This document shows positions 6,962-12,467 of a stretch of 12,467 bases of DNA, piece by piece. A program made the translations under genes and the position numbers. The DNA is from JANRIZ01 sp033764445 (lineage in GTDB: Bacteria; Verrucomicrobiota; Verrucomicrobiia; JAWXBN01): positions 1 to 12,467 of the forward strand of contig JANRIZ010000103.1 of assembly GCA_033764445.1 (NCBI GenBank). The letters are read 5' to 3'. The first letter of the stretch is position 1. Every line of letters starts with the position of its first letter. The notes beneath the pieces are model-generated. The model was not told where the DNA came from and did not search any database. It saw only the letters and a program-made list of their open reading frames with translations.

Positions 6962-7453
6962 ATGAGTGCAAATCACAACGGACGGGGACGCCATCGTCGT
7001 CCCCGCCAAGAAAACGGGGCCCGGAATCCAAAACCACAAGCCTCCTCTCAGAATCCAATCGCCAAGCTGGTCTCATCCATCCTGGGTCTTTTCAAGTCCA
7101 GCGAACCGATGGTGCCCATCGAAAGCTCCCGCCTGTACATTGGCAACCTCTCGTACAAAACCGTCGATAGCGACTTGATGGGGCTTTTCAGCAAGGCCGG
7201 AAGGGTCAAAACCGCGGAAGTCATCTACGACCGCAACATGAACCGCTCGAAAGGGTTCGCCTTCATCGAAATGGAAACCCTTGAGGACGCCCGCAAAGCC
7301 GCCCGTTCGTTCCATAACAAGGACTTCATGGGTCGCAAACTGATCGTCAGTGGCGCCAAGTCCGAGGGTGAACGCAAACCTTCCCGTTCCCGCTCACGGA
7401 ATGAGGAGGAATCCCCCATGGACGAACAGGAATCCCACGGCCAAAACGCCTGA
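6962..7453 (+). CDS. RRM-type RNA-binding protein
   Basis: This encodes 163 residues with one RNA recognition motif at about 57-132. RNP2 is LYIGNL (58-63) and RNP1 is KGFAFIEM (97-104), with the aromatic residues that stack on RNA bases present. The N-terminal 50 residues are basic and flexible (GRGRHRRPRQ). The C-terminal tail carries an SRSRSR run (141-146) followed by acidic residues. Such single-RRM proteins bind single-stranded RNA and in bacteria are linked to post-transcriptional control or cold response; the targets are unknown. AAGGA at 6946-6950 precedes the ATG at 6962. The in-frame ATG at 6950 overlaps that ribosome-binding site, so 6962 is preferred. A strong terminator follows the stop by about 25 bp, so the gene is probably monocistronic. 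Confidence 0.93.
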   Translation: MSANHNGRGRHRRPRQENGARNPKPQASSQNPIAKLVSSILGLFKSSEPMVPIESSRLYIGNLSYKTVDSDLMGLFSKAGRVKTAEVIYDRNMNRSKGFAFIEMETLEDARKAARSFHNKDFMGRKLIVSGAKSEGERKPSRSRSRNEEESPMDEQESHGQNA

Positions 7454-7478
7454 GGTTTCGTTTCCCCCATTCAAATTC

Positions 7479-7515
7479 AAAAACCGTCGGCGGAGAAATC
7501 CCCGGCGGTTTTTTT
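7479..7515 (+). terminator. Intrinsic terminator after the RRM gene
   Basis: AAAAACCGTCGG (7479-7490) pairs with CCGGCGGTTTTT (7502-7513) through 12 bp with one T-G pair. The loop is 11 nt and the T-run at 7509-7515 has seven Ts. This is a textbook Rho-independent terminator 25 bp after the RRM stop, and it separates this gene from the TraB-family gene. Confidence 0.92.
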
Positions 7516-7580
7516 ATGCCTTTTTTGGCGTTTTGATGCCCCCGCTTGCCTTCCCCCCCTTTGCGGGTTAACCTTCTTGC

Positions 7581-8531
7581 GTGAAATTTCTCCCGGTCCT
7601 CCTGACGGTGTTTCTGGCGATTGCCGGCGGTCTCCGGGCGCAATCGGCCACCAACGCCCCGGTCTTTTCCAACGGCTCGACGGCCGCCCAGGCGGAATTC
7701 ATGCGGATTGAAAAAGTCGATGGGAAACGAAAGTTCCAGATGGTCATCGCCACCTACGAACTCGGAAAATTCCCCGGACGCAAGGTGGCCCTGATTGCCG
7801 CCGTCCACATCGCCTCCCCCGAGTACTACGCGCTCCTCCAGAAACGGTTCAAAAAATACGACGCCGTGCTCATGGAAGGGATCGATGGAAAGGAAAAATT
7901 CGGCAAAAAGGGGGCCCTCCTTTTCCCGCCGTCCCTGGAGGTCTTCGCCCAGTCCGCCACTCCGGCCAAAAAGGCTTCCTCCCCTGAAAAACTTTCCAAC
8001 GTCCACGACATCCAGGAAACCATGTCCCGCGCCATGGGCTTCGAGCACCAGCTCCGGAGTGTCGACTACCGTCAGCCCAATTTTGTGTATCCGGACATGT
8101 CCATGAAGGAACTTCAAAAACGGCTCGGGGACAAGGGGGTCGATTATCTCATGCCCGAGGAACAGCTGATCGAACCGCTGCTGCCCATGGCCCAGTCCCT
8201 GCTGGGCGGCGGGGCGCGGCGGGCCGAGGCCTCCCCGATGCAGAACATCTTCCGGAACCTCATGGCGGAGCTGATCCTGCGCATGGACTTTGAAAAGGCC
8301 CTGGCCGGGGACGACCCGGCACAGGTCAAACGCCGCGACTACTTCAACATCATTCTCAAGGAACGCAACGAGAAGGTCATCGAGGCCCTGCGCGCAAAAC
8401 TCGACGAGGGGGCGCGATCCGTGGGGGTTTTCTACGGGGCCATGCACCTGCCCGACATTGCCCGCACGCTCCGGGAGGATTTCGGCGCACGGAAAATCTC
8501 CGAGGAATGGATCACGGCCTGGGATCTTTGA
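7581..8531 (+). CDS. TraB/Tiki-like family protein, exported
   Basis: The 316-residue product has a signal peptide (MKFLPVLLTVFLAIAGGLRA, 1-20). TraB/PrgY/Tiki/GumN superfamily features are ALIAAVHIASPEYYALL (70-86) with His76, AVLMEGI (95-101) with Glu99, ERNEKVIEAL (261-270) and GVFYGAMHLPDIARTL (282-297) with His289 in the GxxH position. Eukaryotic Tiki proteins of this fold are metal-dependent proteases, and bacterial PrgY reduces peptide pheromone activity, so a secreted or membrane-facing peptidase-like role is inferred. The middle part (about 105-235) is family-variable and partly helical. The start is GTG at 7581 with no obvious Shine-Dalgarno; it is chosen because it supplies the signal peptide, while the next ATG (residue 41) would remove it. 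The glycosyltransferase gene follows after 70 bp on the same strand. Confidence 0.83.
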   Translation: MKFLPVLLTVFLAIAGGLRAQSATNAPVFSNGSTAAQAEFMRIEKVDGKRKFQMVIATYELGKFPGRKVALIAAVHIASPEYYALLQKRFKKYDAVLMEGIDGKEKFGKKGALLFPPSLEVFAQSATPAKKASSPEKLSNVHDIQETMSRAMGFEHQLRSVDYRQPNFVYPDMSMKELQKRLGDKGVDYLMPEEQLIEPLLPMAQSLLGGGARRAEASPMQNIFRNLMAELILRMDFEKALAGDDPAQVKRRDYFNIILKERNEKVIEALRAKLDEGARSVGVFYGAMHLPDIARTLREDFGARKISEEWITAWDL

Positions 8532-8601
8532 TTTTCCCCGGGGTCCGGGCCCCAAATTTCCCCTGTTCATGCGCCCGTCTTCCGGCTTTACTCTCCGGCC
8601 C

Positions 8602-9849
8602 ATGAAATTGTGCGACCTCACCCAGTTCTATTCCCCGGATAGCGGGGGGGTCAAACGGTACCTGCATGAAAAAATGGCCCATATTGAACGCACGGGCCGT
8701 TGTGACCATCTGATGATCGTCCCGGGGGCGGTCAACGGCATGACCCTTCAGGGCCGGACCCGGGTGTACACGATCCGGTCCCCGCGCTGTTCGCCCACCT
8801 CCCGGTACCGGCTCATGCTCAACATGCGCGAACTGCGCCGCATTTTGCAGAGGGAAAAACCCAACCTGATCGAACTGGGGGATCCGTATCACGTGGCCTG
8901 GAAGGCGGTCGGTTTTGCCCGCGAACTCCACATCCCGGTGGTGGGGTTTTACCACAGCAACTTCCCGGAGGCCTACGTCCGCACCTTCATGAAATATTTC
9001 GGCGCCCGTGCGGCCCACGCGGCCGAACGGTATGCGGAGCGTTATGTCTGCCGTCTCTACAACCAGCTTTCCCGCACCCTCGTGCCCTCGCCGGAACTCG
9101 GCGCGCTGCTGACCTCCTGGGGGGTGACCAACACCGAGGAGGTGGACCTGGGCGTGGACACGGATACCTTCCACCCGGATGCCGGTGTGCGCAAAACCCT
9201 CTGCGCCCGGCATGGAATCGATCCCGAAAAACGCATCCTCCTGTACGTGACCCGTCTGTCGAAGGAAAAAAACGTCTCCACGCTGCTCAAAGCCTTCGCC
9301 CTGCTCTCACGCCAGACCTCCCGGCTGACCCTGCCCGCCCCGCCCCGGACCGTGGAGGTGGGAAGCCATCCCTCCCGTCCCCTCCGCAAGGAATACCTGA
9401 GCATTCCCAACGGCTATCATCTGATCCTGATTGGGGACGGTCCGCTCCGCAGGGAGGTGGAGGAATGCACGCGGGAAACCGGGGCGGTCACCGCCCTCCA
9501 TTACATTGCCGGCAAGCGGGAACTCGCGGAGTATTACGCCGGGGCCGATCTCTTTGTCCACCCGGGCGTGCTGGAGACCTTCGGCCTGGCCGCCCTCGAA
9601 AGCCAGAGCTGCGGCACGCCCGTCTGCGGGATCCGGGGCAGCCGCCTGGACCGGGTCATTCTCGCCGGGCACGAGTTCTGGGCGGAGTCCAATACGCCCG
9701 TCTCCCTGGCCCATGCCATTGAACGGTTGTCGCGCATGCATCTGGACGAGATGGGCATGCAGGCCCGCAAAAAGGTCCTTGAAAAATTCGGCTGGGACAC
9801 GGTCTTCGCCCACCTTTTCAAAATCTACGACCAGGCCCGGGCACTGTAA
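8602..9849 (+). CDS. Glycosyltransferase, GT4-type (group 1)
   Basis: The 415-residue product has the two-domain GT-B layout. The N-terminal domain opens with LTQFYSPDSGGVKRYLHEK (6-24), where the glycine-rich loop contacts the acceptor or donor. The C-terminal domain holds the linker strand VDLGVDTDTFHP (181-192), LLYVTRLSKEKN (213-224), LILIGDGPLR (274-283) and the E-x7-E motif at Glu325 and Glu333 in HPGVLETFGLAALES, which binds the nucleotide sugar. Members build glycolipids, capsule or lipopolysaccharide at the cytoplasmic membrane face; donor and acceptor are unknown here. Residues 237-272 form a Pro/Arg-rich insertion within the C-terminal domain. The frame is open much further upstream, and an in-frame ATG exists at 8569, but homologous proteins usually begin right at the MKxxDxTQFY segment, so 8602 is chosen. 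No clear Shine-Dalgarno is visible. Confidence 0.94.
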   Translation: MKLCDLTQFYSPDSGGVKRYLHEKMAHIERTGRCDHLMIVPGAVNGMTLQGRTRVYTIRSPRCSPTSRYRLMLNMRELRRILQREKPNLIELGDPYHVAWKAVGFARELHIPVVGFYHSNFPEAYVRTFMKYFGARAAHAAERYAERYVCRLYNQLSRTLVPSPELGALLTSWGVTNTEEVDLGVDTDTFHPDAGVRKTLCARHGIDPEKRILLYVTRLSKEKNVSTLLKAFALLSRQTSRLTLPAPPRTVEVGSHPSRPLRKEYLSIPNGYHLILIGDGPLRREVEECTRETGAVTALHYIAGKRELAEYYAGADLFVHPGVLETFGLAALESQSCGTPVCGIRGSRLDRVILAGHEFWAESNTPVSLAHAIERLSRMHLDEMGMQARKKVLEKFGWDTVFAHLFKIYDQARAL

Positions 9850-9875
9850 GCCGCCTCCCAGACACCCGTGGCTGA

Positions 9876-10874
9876 TCAGACAATGAGCATGCAGTCGCCG
9901 TAGCTGAAAAAGCGGTACCGCGCGTCCACGGCCTGGGCATAGGCCTGCATGATGAAGTCCCGTCCGGCAAAGGCGCTCACCAGCATGAGCAGTGTGGACC
10001 GGGGCAGATGAAAATTGGTCAGGAGCGCCCCGGTCATTTTGAAGGTGTAGGGCGGATGGATGAAAATCCGCGTTACGTCCCAGCCAGCGGTTGTTCGGAC
10101 CTTCCACACCCCCGCCGCATTTTGCTCCGCGGCACTTTCGAGTGAACGCACACTGGTCGTGCCGATGGCAATGACCCGTCCGGCGGCGTTGATCCGGGCG
10201 GCGGCCTCCGCCGGGATGCGGTATTTTTCCCGGTGCATGAGGTGGTCCTCCAGACGCTCGGTTTTCACCGGACGGAATGTGCCCAGCCCGACATGCAGGG
10301 TCACCCGCACATGCGGCACCTGCGCGAGAATCTCCGGCGTGAAATGCAGCCCGGCCGTGGGTGCGGCCACGGAGCCCATGGACTGCGCGTACACGGTCTG
10401 GTACCGTTCCCGATCCGTTTCCTCCGGTTTTTCCCGCTCAATGTACGGGGGCAGGGGAATGGTGCCCACGGCCTCAAAATCCACCTCCCGGTCAAATTGG
10501 ATCACCCGCTCCCCGTCGTCGAGCACCTCCAGAACCCGGACCTTTGCGGGACCGATCTCAAAAACGGCCCCGGGTTTGGCGCGTCGTCCGGGTTTGGTCA
10601 GGCTCTTCCAGGTGCGCGGTCCGATTTCCTCGAGCAGGAGCAATTCCATGCGGCCATCGGTCGAAAAGAGGCGCGCGGGAAAGACCTTCGTGTCGTTGAG
10701 AACGGCCAGGTCACCCGGACGGAGATAATTGGGGAAATTTGCAAATGTGTCGTGGGTGATGGATTGGGTCGCACGGTCGAGCACCATCATGCGCGCAGCC
10801 GCCCGGTCCGCCGCGGGATGCTGGGCAATCAGCTCCCCCGGCAGGGGATAGTCAAAGTCCGCCGTCTTGAACAT
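9876..10874 (-). CDS. queA: S-adenosylmethionine:tRNA ribosyltransferase-isomerase
   Basis: This 332-residue protein matches QueA over its full length. It transfers and isomerises the ribose of S-adenosylmethionine onto preQ1 at the wobble position of Asp, Asn, His and Tyr tRNAs, giving epoxyqueuosine in the cytoplasm. Characteristic segments are DFDYPLPGELIAQHP (6-20), LNDTKVFPARL (59-69), SVAAPTAGLHFTPE (168-181), GLGTFRPVK (196-204), IGTTSVRSLES (237-247) and TGALLTNFHLPRSTLLMLVSAF (281-302). No other queuosine gene is in the window. The start at 10874 fits the family N-terminus but has no Shine-Dalgarno. An in-frame ATG at 11015, preceded by AGAGGGG, would add 47 residues unlike the family. 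The gene converges on the glycosyltransferase gene with only 26 bp between stops and no T-tract terminator. Confidence 0.96.
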   Translation of the reverse strand: MFKTADFDYPLPGELIAQHPAADRAAARMMVLDRATQSITHDTFANFPNYLRPGDLAVLNDTKVFPARLFSTDGRMELLLLEEIGPRTWKSLTKPGRRAKPGAVFEIGPAKVRVLEVLDDGERVIQFDREVDFEAVGTIPLPPYIEREKPEETDRERYQTVYAQSMGSVAAPTAGLHFTPEILAQVPHVRVTLHVGLGTFRPVKTERLEDHLMHREKYRIPAEAAARINAAGRVIAIGTTSVRSLESAAEQNAAGVWKVRTTAGWDVTRIFIHPPYTFKMTGALLTNFHLPRSTLLMLVSAFAGRDFIMQAYAQAVDARYRFFSYGDCMLIV

Positions 10875-10927
10875 GCCGACAAACGATAGCGGGATTCGCC
10901 CCGGATGAAAAGGGGGCAGTCCTTTGT

Positions 10928-10985
10928 ATATCGACCGGGCGGTTGGAAACCATTGGGGGAAATTTTCCCTTCCTCCGGTCGATAT
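10928..10985. promoter_or_regulatory. Branched inverted repeat in the queA leader
   Basis: ATATCGACCGG (10928-10938) and CCGGTCGATAT (10975-10985) form a perfect 11-bp inverted repeat, 53 bp upstream of the queA start at 10874. The 36 nt between contain two smaller inverted repeats: GGTT/AACC around the GGTTGGAAACC stretch (10941-10951), and GGGAA/TTCCC around GGGAAATTTTCCC (10957-10969). On the minus strand an RNA could fold as a three-way junction. No known queuosine-related riboswitch (preQ1 types) is recognisable. It could be a structured leader, a dimeric operator or a mobile-element scar. Confidence 0.5.
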
Positions 10986-11035
10986 GAGCCGTCGCGGGTC
11001 CACAACCGACCCCATGTTTTTCCCCTCTCCATCAC

Positions 11036-11136
11036 TCAGGGATACAAACGGAGCCGAATCCCCTCCAATACCTTTTGAAAGTAGGCTTCCGTCAGATTGA
11101 TGTCCCCATTGTCTTTTGTGATTTTATATTTTTCCA
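11036..11136 (-). pseudogene. Possible 3' remnant of a gene interrupted by the insertion sequence
   Basis: From the left end of the insertion sequence (11136), the minus strand stays open for 33 codons to a TGA at 11038-11036. It reads as a plausible protein C-terminus: EKYKITKDNGDINLT, then an amphipathic helix EAYFQKVLEGIRLRLYP and stop. There is no start codon with a ribosome-binding site in the remnant. The frame enters the inverted repeat and stops there within five codons, as expected if the element split a gene. The family is not recognised. The 5' part should lie just beyond the right edge of the window. A chance open stretch of 33 codons is also possible. Confidence 0.45.
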
Positions 11137-11156
11137 CACTACTGTCCGGTTAAAAA
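11137..11156 (+). repeat. Left terminal inverted repeat of the IS element
   Basis: This 20-bp sequence is an exact reverse complement of 12446-12465. The similarity decays after the A-run (ATCCTC on the left against CCCCGG on the right). Confidence 0.95.
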
Positions 11157-11170
11157 ATCCTCAGTGATCA

Positions 11171-11176
11171 TATAAT
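11171..11176 (+). promoter_or_regulatory. Candidate -10 box of the transposase promoter
   Basis: A perfect TATAAT lies 15 bp inside the left inverted repeat. The matching -35 region would fall within the inverted repeat (around GGTTAA, 11148-11153) and is weak. A GATC site (11166-11169) is directly next to the box. In IS10, Dam methylation of such a site limits transposase expression; whether this host has Dam methylation is unknown. Confidence 0.4.
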
Positions 11177-11252
11177 GCCTGTCAAATCGGTCTAAAATGG
11201 ATGTTATGATCGTTTTCGATTTCAATTTCGACTGGGAAGAATCGAGGGTATG

Positions 11253-11272
11253 CCTCTTGACAAACCAAGAGG
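11253..11272 (+). promoter_or_regulatory. Hairpin covering the transposase ribosome-binding site
   Basis: CCTCTTG (11253-11259) and CAAGAGG (11266-11272) form a perfect 7-bp stem with a 6-nt ACAAAC loop. The right arm includes six of the eight bases of the Shine-Dalgarno AAGAGGAG (11267-11274), which lies 7 nt before the ATG at 11282. When folded, the mRNA would hide the ribosome-binding site, as known for read-through transcripts of IS10 and IS50. Confidence 0.6.
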
Positions 11273-11281
11273 AGCCTCCCC

Positions 11282-12463
11282 ATGAACGAAGGTCGAACGG
11301 TCTTTTCCCAGTTGATGGATTTCATTCCCAAGCACGAATTCGATTGTTGCGTCAATCAATACAACGGCAACTGGCGCATCCGGTCCCTGAGTTGCTACGA
11401 CCAATATCTGATCATGGCTTTCGCCCAGTTGACGTATCGGGAAAGCCTGCGGGACATCGCCATCAGTCTGCAAGCCCAAGCCACCAAACTTTACCATTCG
11501 GGCATCCGCTCGCTCGGTCCCAAAAGCACCTTGGCCGACGCCAACGAGAAAAGAGATTGGCGCATCTTTGCCGATTTCGCACAGGTTCTGATCCGGCAAG
11601 CCGCCACGCTTTATGCGGGGGAAGATTTTGGCATCGAACTGGAAAAATCGGCCTATGCCCTGGATTCCACAACCATCGACCTGTGTCTGTCTCTCTTCCC
11701 CTGGGCCGCATTCCGAAAAACCAAGGCTGCCATCAAATTGCACACCCTGTTGACCCTGCAGGGCAACTATCCCACCGTTGTCATTATTACTCCGGGCAAG
11801 GTTCACGACGTCAAGATTCTCGACGATTTGGTCTTCGAGGCCGGATCCTTTTACCTCTTGGACCGGGGATACTTGGACTTCGCACGGCTCCACCGCATCC
11901 ACATGTTCTCGGCCTTCTTTGTCACACGCGAAAAGCGCAACTCCGACCTGCGGCGCCGCTATTCCCGACCGGTGGACAAGTCGACGGGTTTGCGTTTCGA
12001 CCAGACCGTCGCCCTTTCTGGTTTCCTCTCCAGCAAGCATTATCCCGAGAGTCTGCGGCGCATCGGATATGTCGATCCGCAATCCCAGCGGCGATTGGTA
12101 TTTCTGACCAACAATTTCACAGTCCCGGCACTGACCATTGCCCACCTCTACCGAGCCCGCTGGCAGGTCGAACTGTTCTTCAAATGGATCAAACAACATC
12201 TGCGCATCAAGGCGTTTTATGGGACAAGTCCCAACGCCGTCAAAACACAAGTCTGGATCGCCATCTCGGTCTATGTTTTGGTCGCCATCCTCAAAAAACG
12301 TTTGAAGGTCTCTCACAGCCCTTACACAATTTTACAGATTTTAAGCCTCACACTTTTCGAGAAAAAGCCCATTTTACAGGTGTTTCATCAACCCCCGATA
12401 CAAATCAGTGACCTCGATATGCAAAATCAACAGTATTTACCGGGGTTTTTAACCGGACAGTAG
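11282..12463 (+). CDS. IS4-family DDE transposase
   Basis: The 393-residue protein catalyses cut-and-paste movement of this element by acting on its inverted repeats. An N-terminal DUF4372-like region (about 1-75: VFSQLMDFIPKHEF ... SCYDQYLIMAFAQLTYRESLRDI) is followed by the DDE nuclease. The catalytic residues are the Asp in ALDSTTID, the Asp in YLLDRGYLDF, and the Glu in the IS4 signature Y-2-R-3-E-6-K, seen as YRARWQVELFFKWIK. Length and order are typical for an intact enzyme. The start is supported by AAGAGGAG 7 nt upstream. The last codons (GFLTGQ, stop) are read from the right inverted repeat. Sequence style differs from the GC-rich neighbours, consistent with acquisition. Confidence 0.96.
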   Translation: MNEGRTVFSQLMDFIPKHEFDCCVNQYNGNWRIRSLSCYDQYLIMAFAQLTYRESLRDIAISLQAQATKLYHSGIRSLGPKSTLADANEKRDWRIFADFAQVLIRQAATLYAGEDFGIELEKSAYALDSTTIDLCLSLFPWAAFRKTKAAIKLHTLLTLQGNYPTVVIITPGKVHDVKILDDLVFEAGSFYLLDRGYLDFARLHRIHMFSAFFVTREKRNSDLRRRYSRPVDKSTGLRFDQTVALSGFLSSKHYPESLRRIGYVDPQSQRRLVFLTNNFTVPALTIAHLYRARWQVELFFKWIKQHLRIKAFYGTSPNAVKTQVWIAISVYVLVAILKKRLKVSHSPYTILQILSLTLFEKKPILQVFHQPPIQISDLDMQNQQYLPGFLTGQ

Positions 12464-12465
12464 TG
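12446..12465 (-). repeat. Right terminal inverted repeat of the IS element
   Basis: An exact reverse complement of the left repeat at 11137-11156. It contains the last six sense codons and the stop of the transposase gene. Only two bases follow before the window ends. Confidence 0.95.
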
Positions 12466-12467
12466 AT

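Larger units (their letters stand above)
11137..12465. mobile_element. IS4-family insertion sequence, 1329 bp
   Basis: The element is bounded by perfect 20-bp inverted repeats, CACTACTGTCCGGTTAAAAA at 11137-11156 and its complement at 12446-12465. It carries one long transposase frame, and the transposase stop codon (12461-12463) lies inside the right repeat. Structure and transposase place it in the IS4 family. The exact outer bases are uncertain by a few positions because the right flank is only two bases (AT). The left flank ends ATATTTTTCCA, so a 9-bp (ATTTTTCCA) or 11-bp target duplication starting AT would fit. All parts look intact, so it may be active. Confidence 0.93.

Noticed and set aside
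6809..7039. Upstream extension of the redoxin frame to 7039
   Set aside because: It overlaps the start of the divergent RRM gene, while 6808 has a ribosome-binding site and a signal peptide.
8532..8601. GC-rich CCCCGGGG/GGGCCCC stretch as a terminator between the TraB-family and glycosyltransferase genes
   Set aside because: The possible stem is only about 4 bp and there is no T-tract; co-transcription remains likely.
7347..8621. A 424-codon minus-strand open frame opposite the TraB-family gene
   Set aside because: It is antisense to the TraB-family gene and crosses the terminator at 7479-7515; the product is low-complexity (Gly, His, Arg rich) with no domain.
11222..12411. Long open frames on the minus strand and in another plus frame inside the IS element
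   Set aside because: They shadow the transposase, whose DDE residues and ribosome-binding site fix the coding frame.
1..12467. CRISPR array, tRNA, rRNA, prophage or a multi-gene defence system
   Set aside because: No regularly spaced direct repeats, no tRNA-like cloverleaf or rRNA segments, and no nuclease, helicase or toxin-antitoxin pairs were seen; the RHS C-terminus, where a toxin could be, is outside the window.

Overview
This 12.5 kb stretch is a moderately GC-rich bacterial chromosome segment. The gene set is a secreted YD-repeat (RHS) protein, a lone small RRM-type RNA-binding protein, a secreted single-cysteine redoxin, a TraB/Tiki-like protein and queA. Short dispersed motifs of the ATCCGTG...ATCCGTGG type lie between genes. 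This combination suggests the PVC group, most likely a Verrucomicrobiota member, but that is inference from gene content and no marker gene proves it.

Layout, left to right. (1) 1-2303, minus strand: the N-terminal 767 codons of an RHS/YD-repeat protein that runs off the left edge. Its last visible codons are written by a pair of tandem GC-rich hairpins, probably a dispersed palindromic repeat. (2) 2304-2664: an AT-rich non-coding spacer with opposed candidate promoters and an inverted repeat. (3) 4092-2665 and 5082-4111, minus strand: a two-gene unit encoding a secreted alpha/beta hydrolase and, 18 bp downstream, a short O-antigen-ligase-like membrane protein. (4) 5209-6015, plus strand: a stand-alone ABC ATPase diverging from the hydrolase. 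(5) 6016-6217: a convergent spacer with inverted copies of a dispersed motif. (6) 6808-6218, minus strand: an exported thioredoxin-fold protein, divergent from (7) 6962-7453, plus strand: an RRM protein that ends in a clear intrinsic terminator. (8) 7581-8531 and 8602-9849, plus strand: a TraB-family protein and a GT4-type glycosyltransferase, possibly one transcript. (9) 10874-9876, minus strand: queA, convergent with the glycosyltransferase, with an unusually structured leader. (10) 11137-12465: an essentially complete IS4-family insertion sequence. It appears to have landed in the 3' part of a minus-strand gene whose last 33 codons survive at 11136-11036.

The genes do not form one pathway. 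Envelope and surface functions recur: RHS protein, O-antigen-ligase-like protein, secreted hydrolase, glycosyltransferase and exported redoxin. RNA functions are also present (RRM protein, queA). I see no convincing new multi-gene defence or biosynthetic system. The most unusual signals are non-coding: the in-ORF hairpin pair at the left edge, the branched inverted repeat upstream of queA, the inverted motif pair at 6093-6189, and the hairpin covering the transposase ribosome-binding site.
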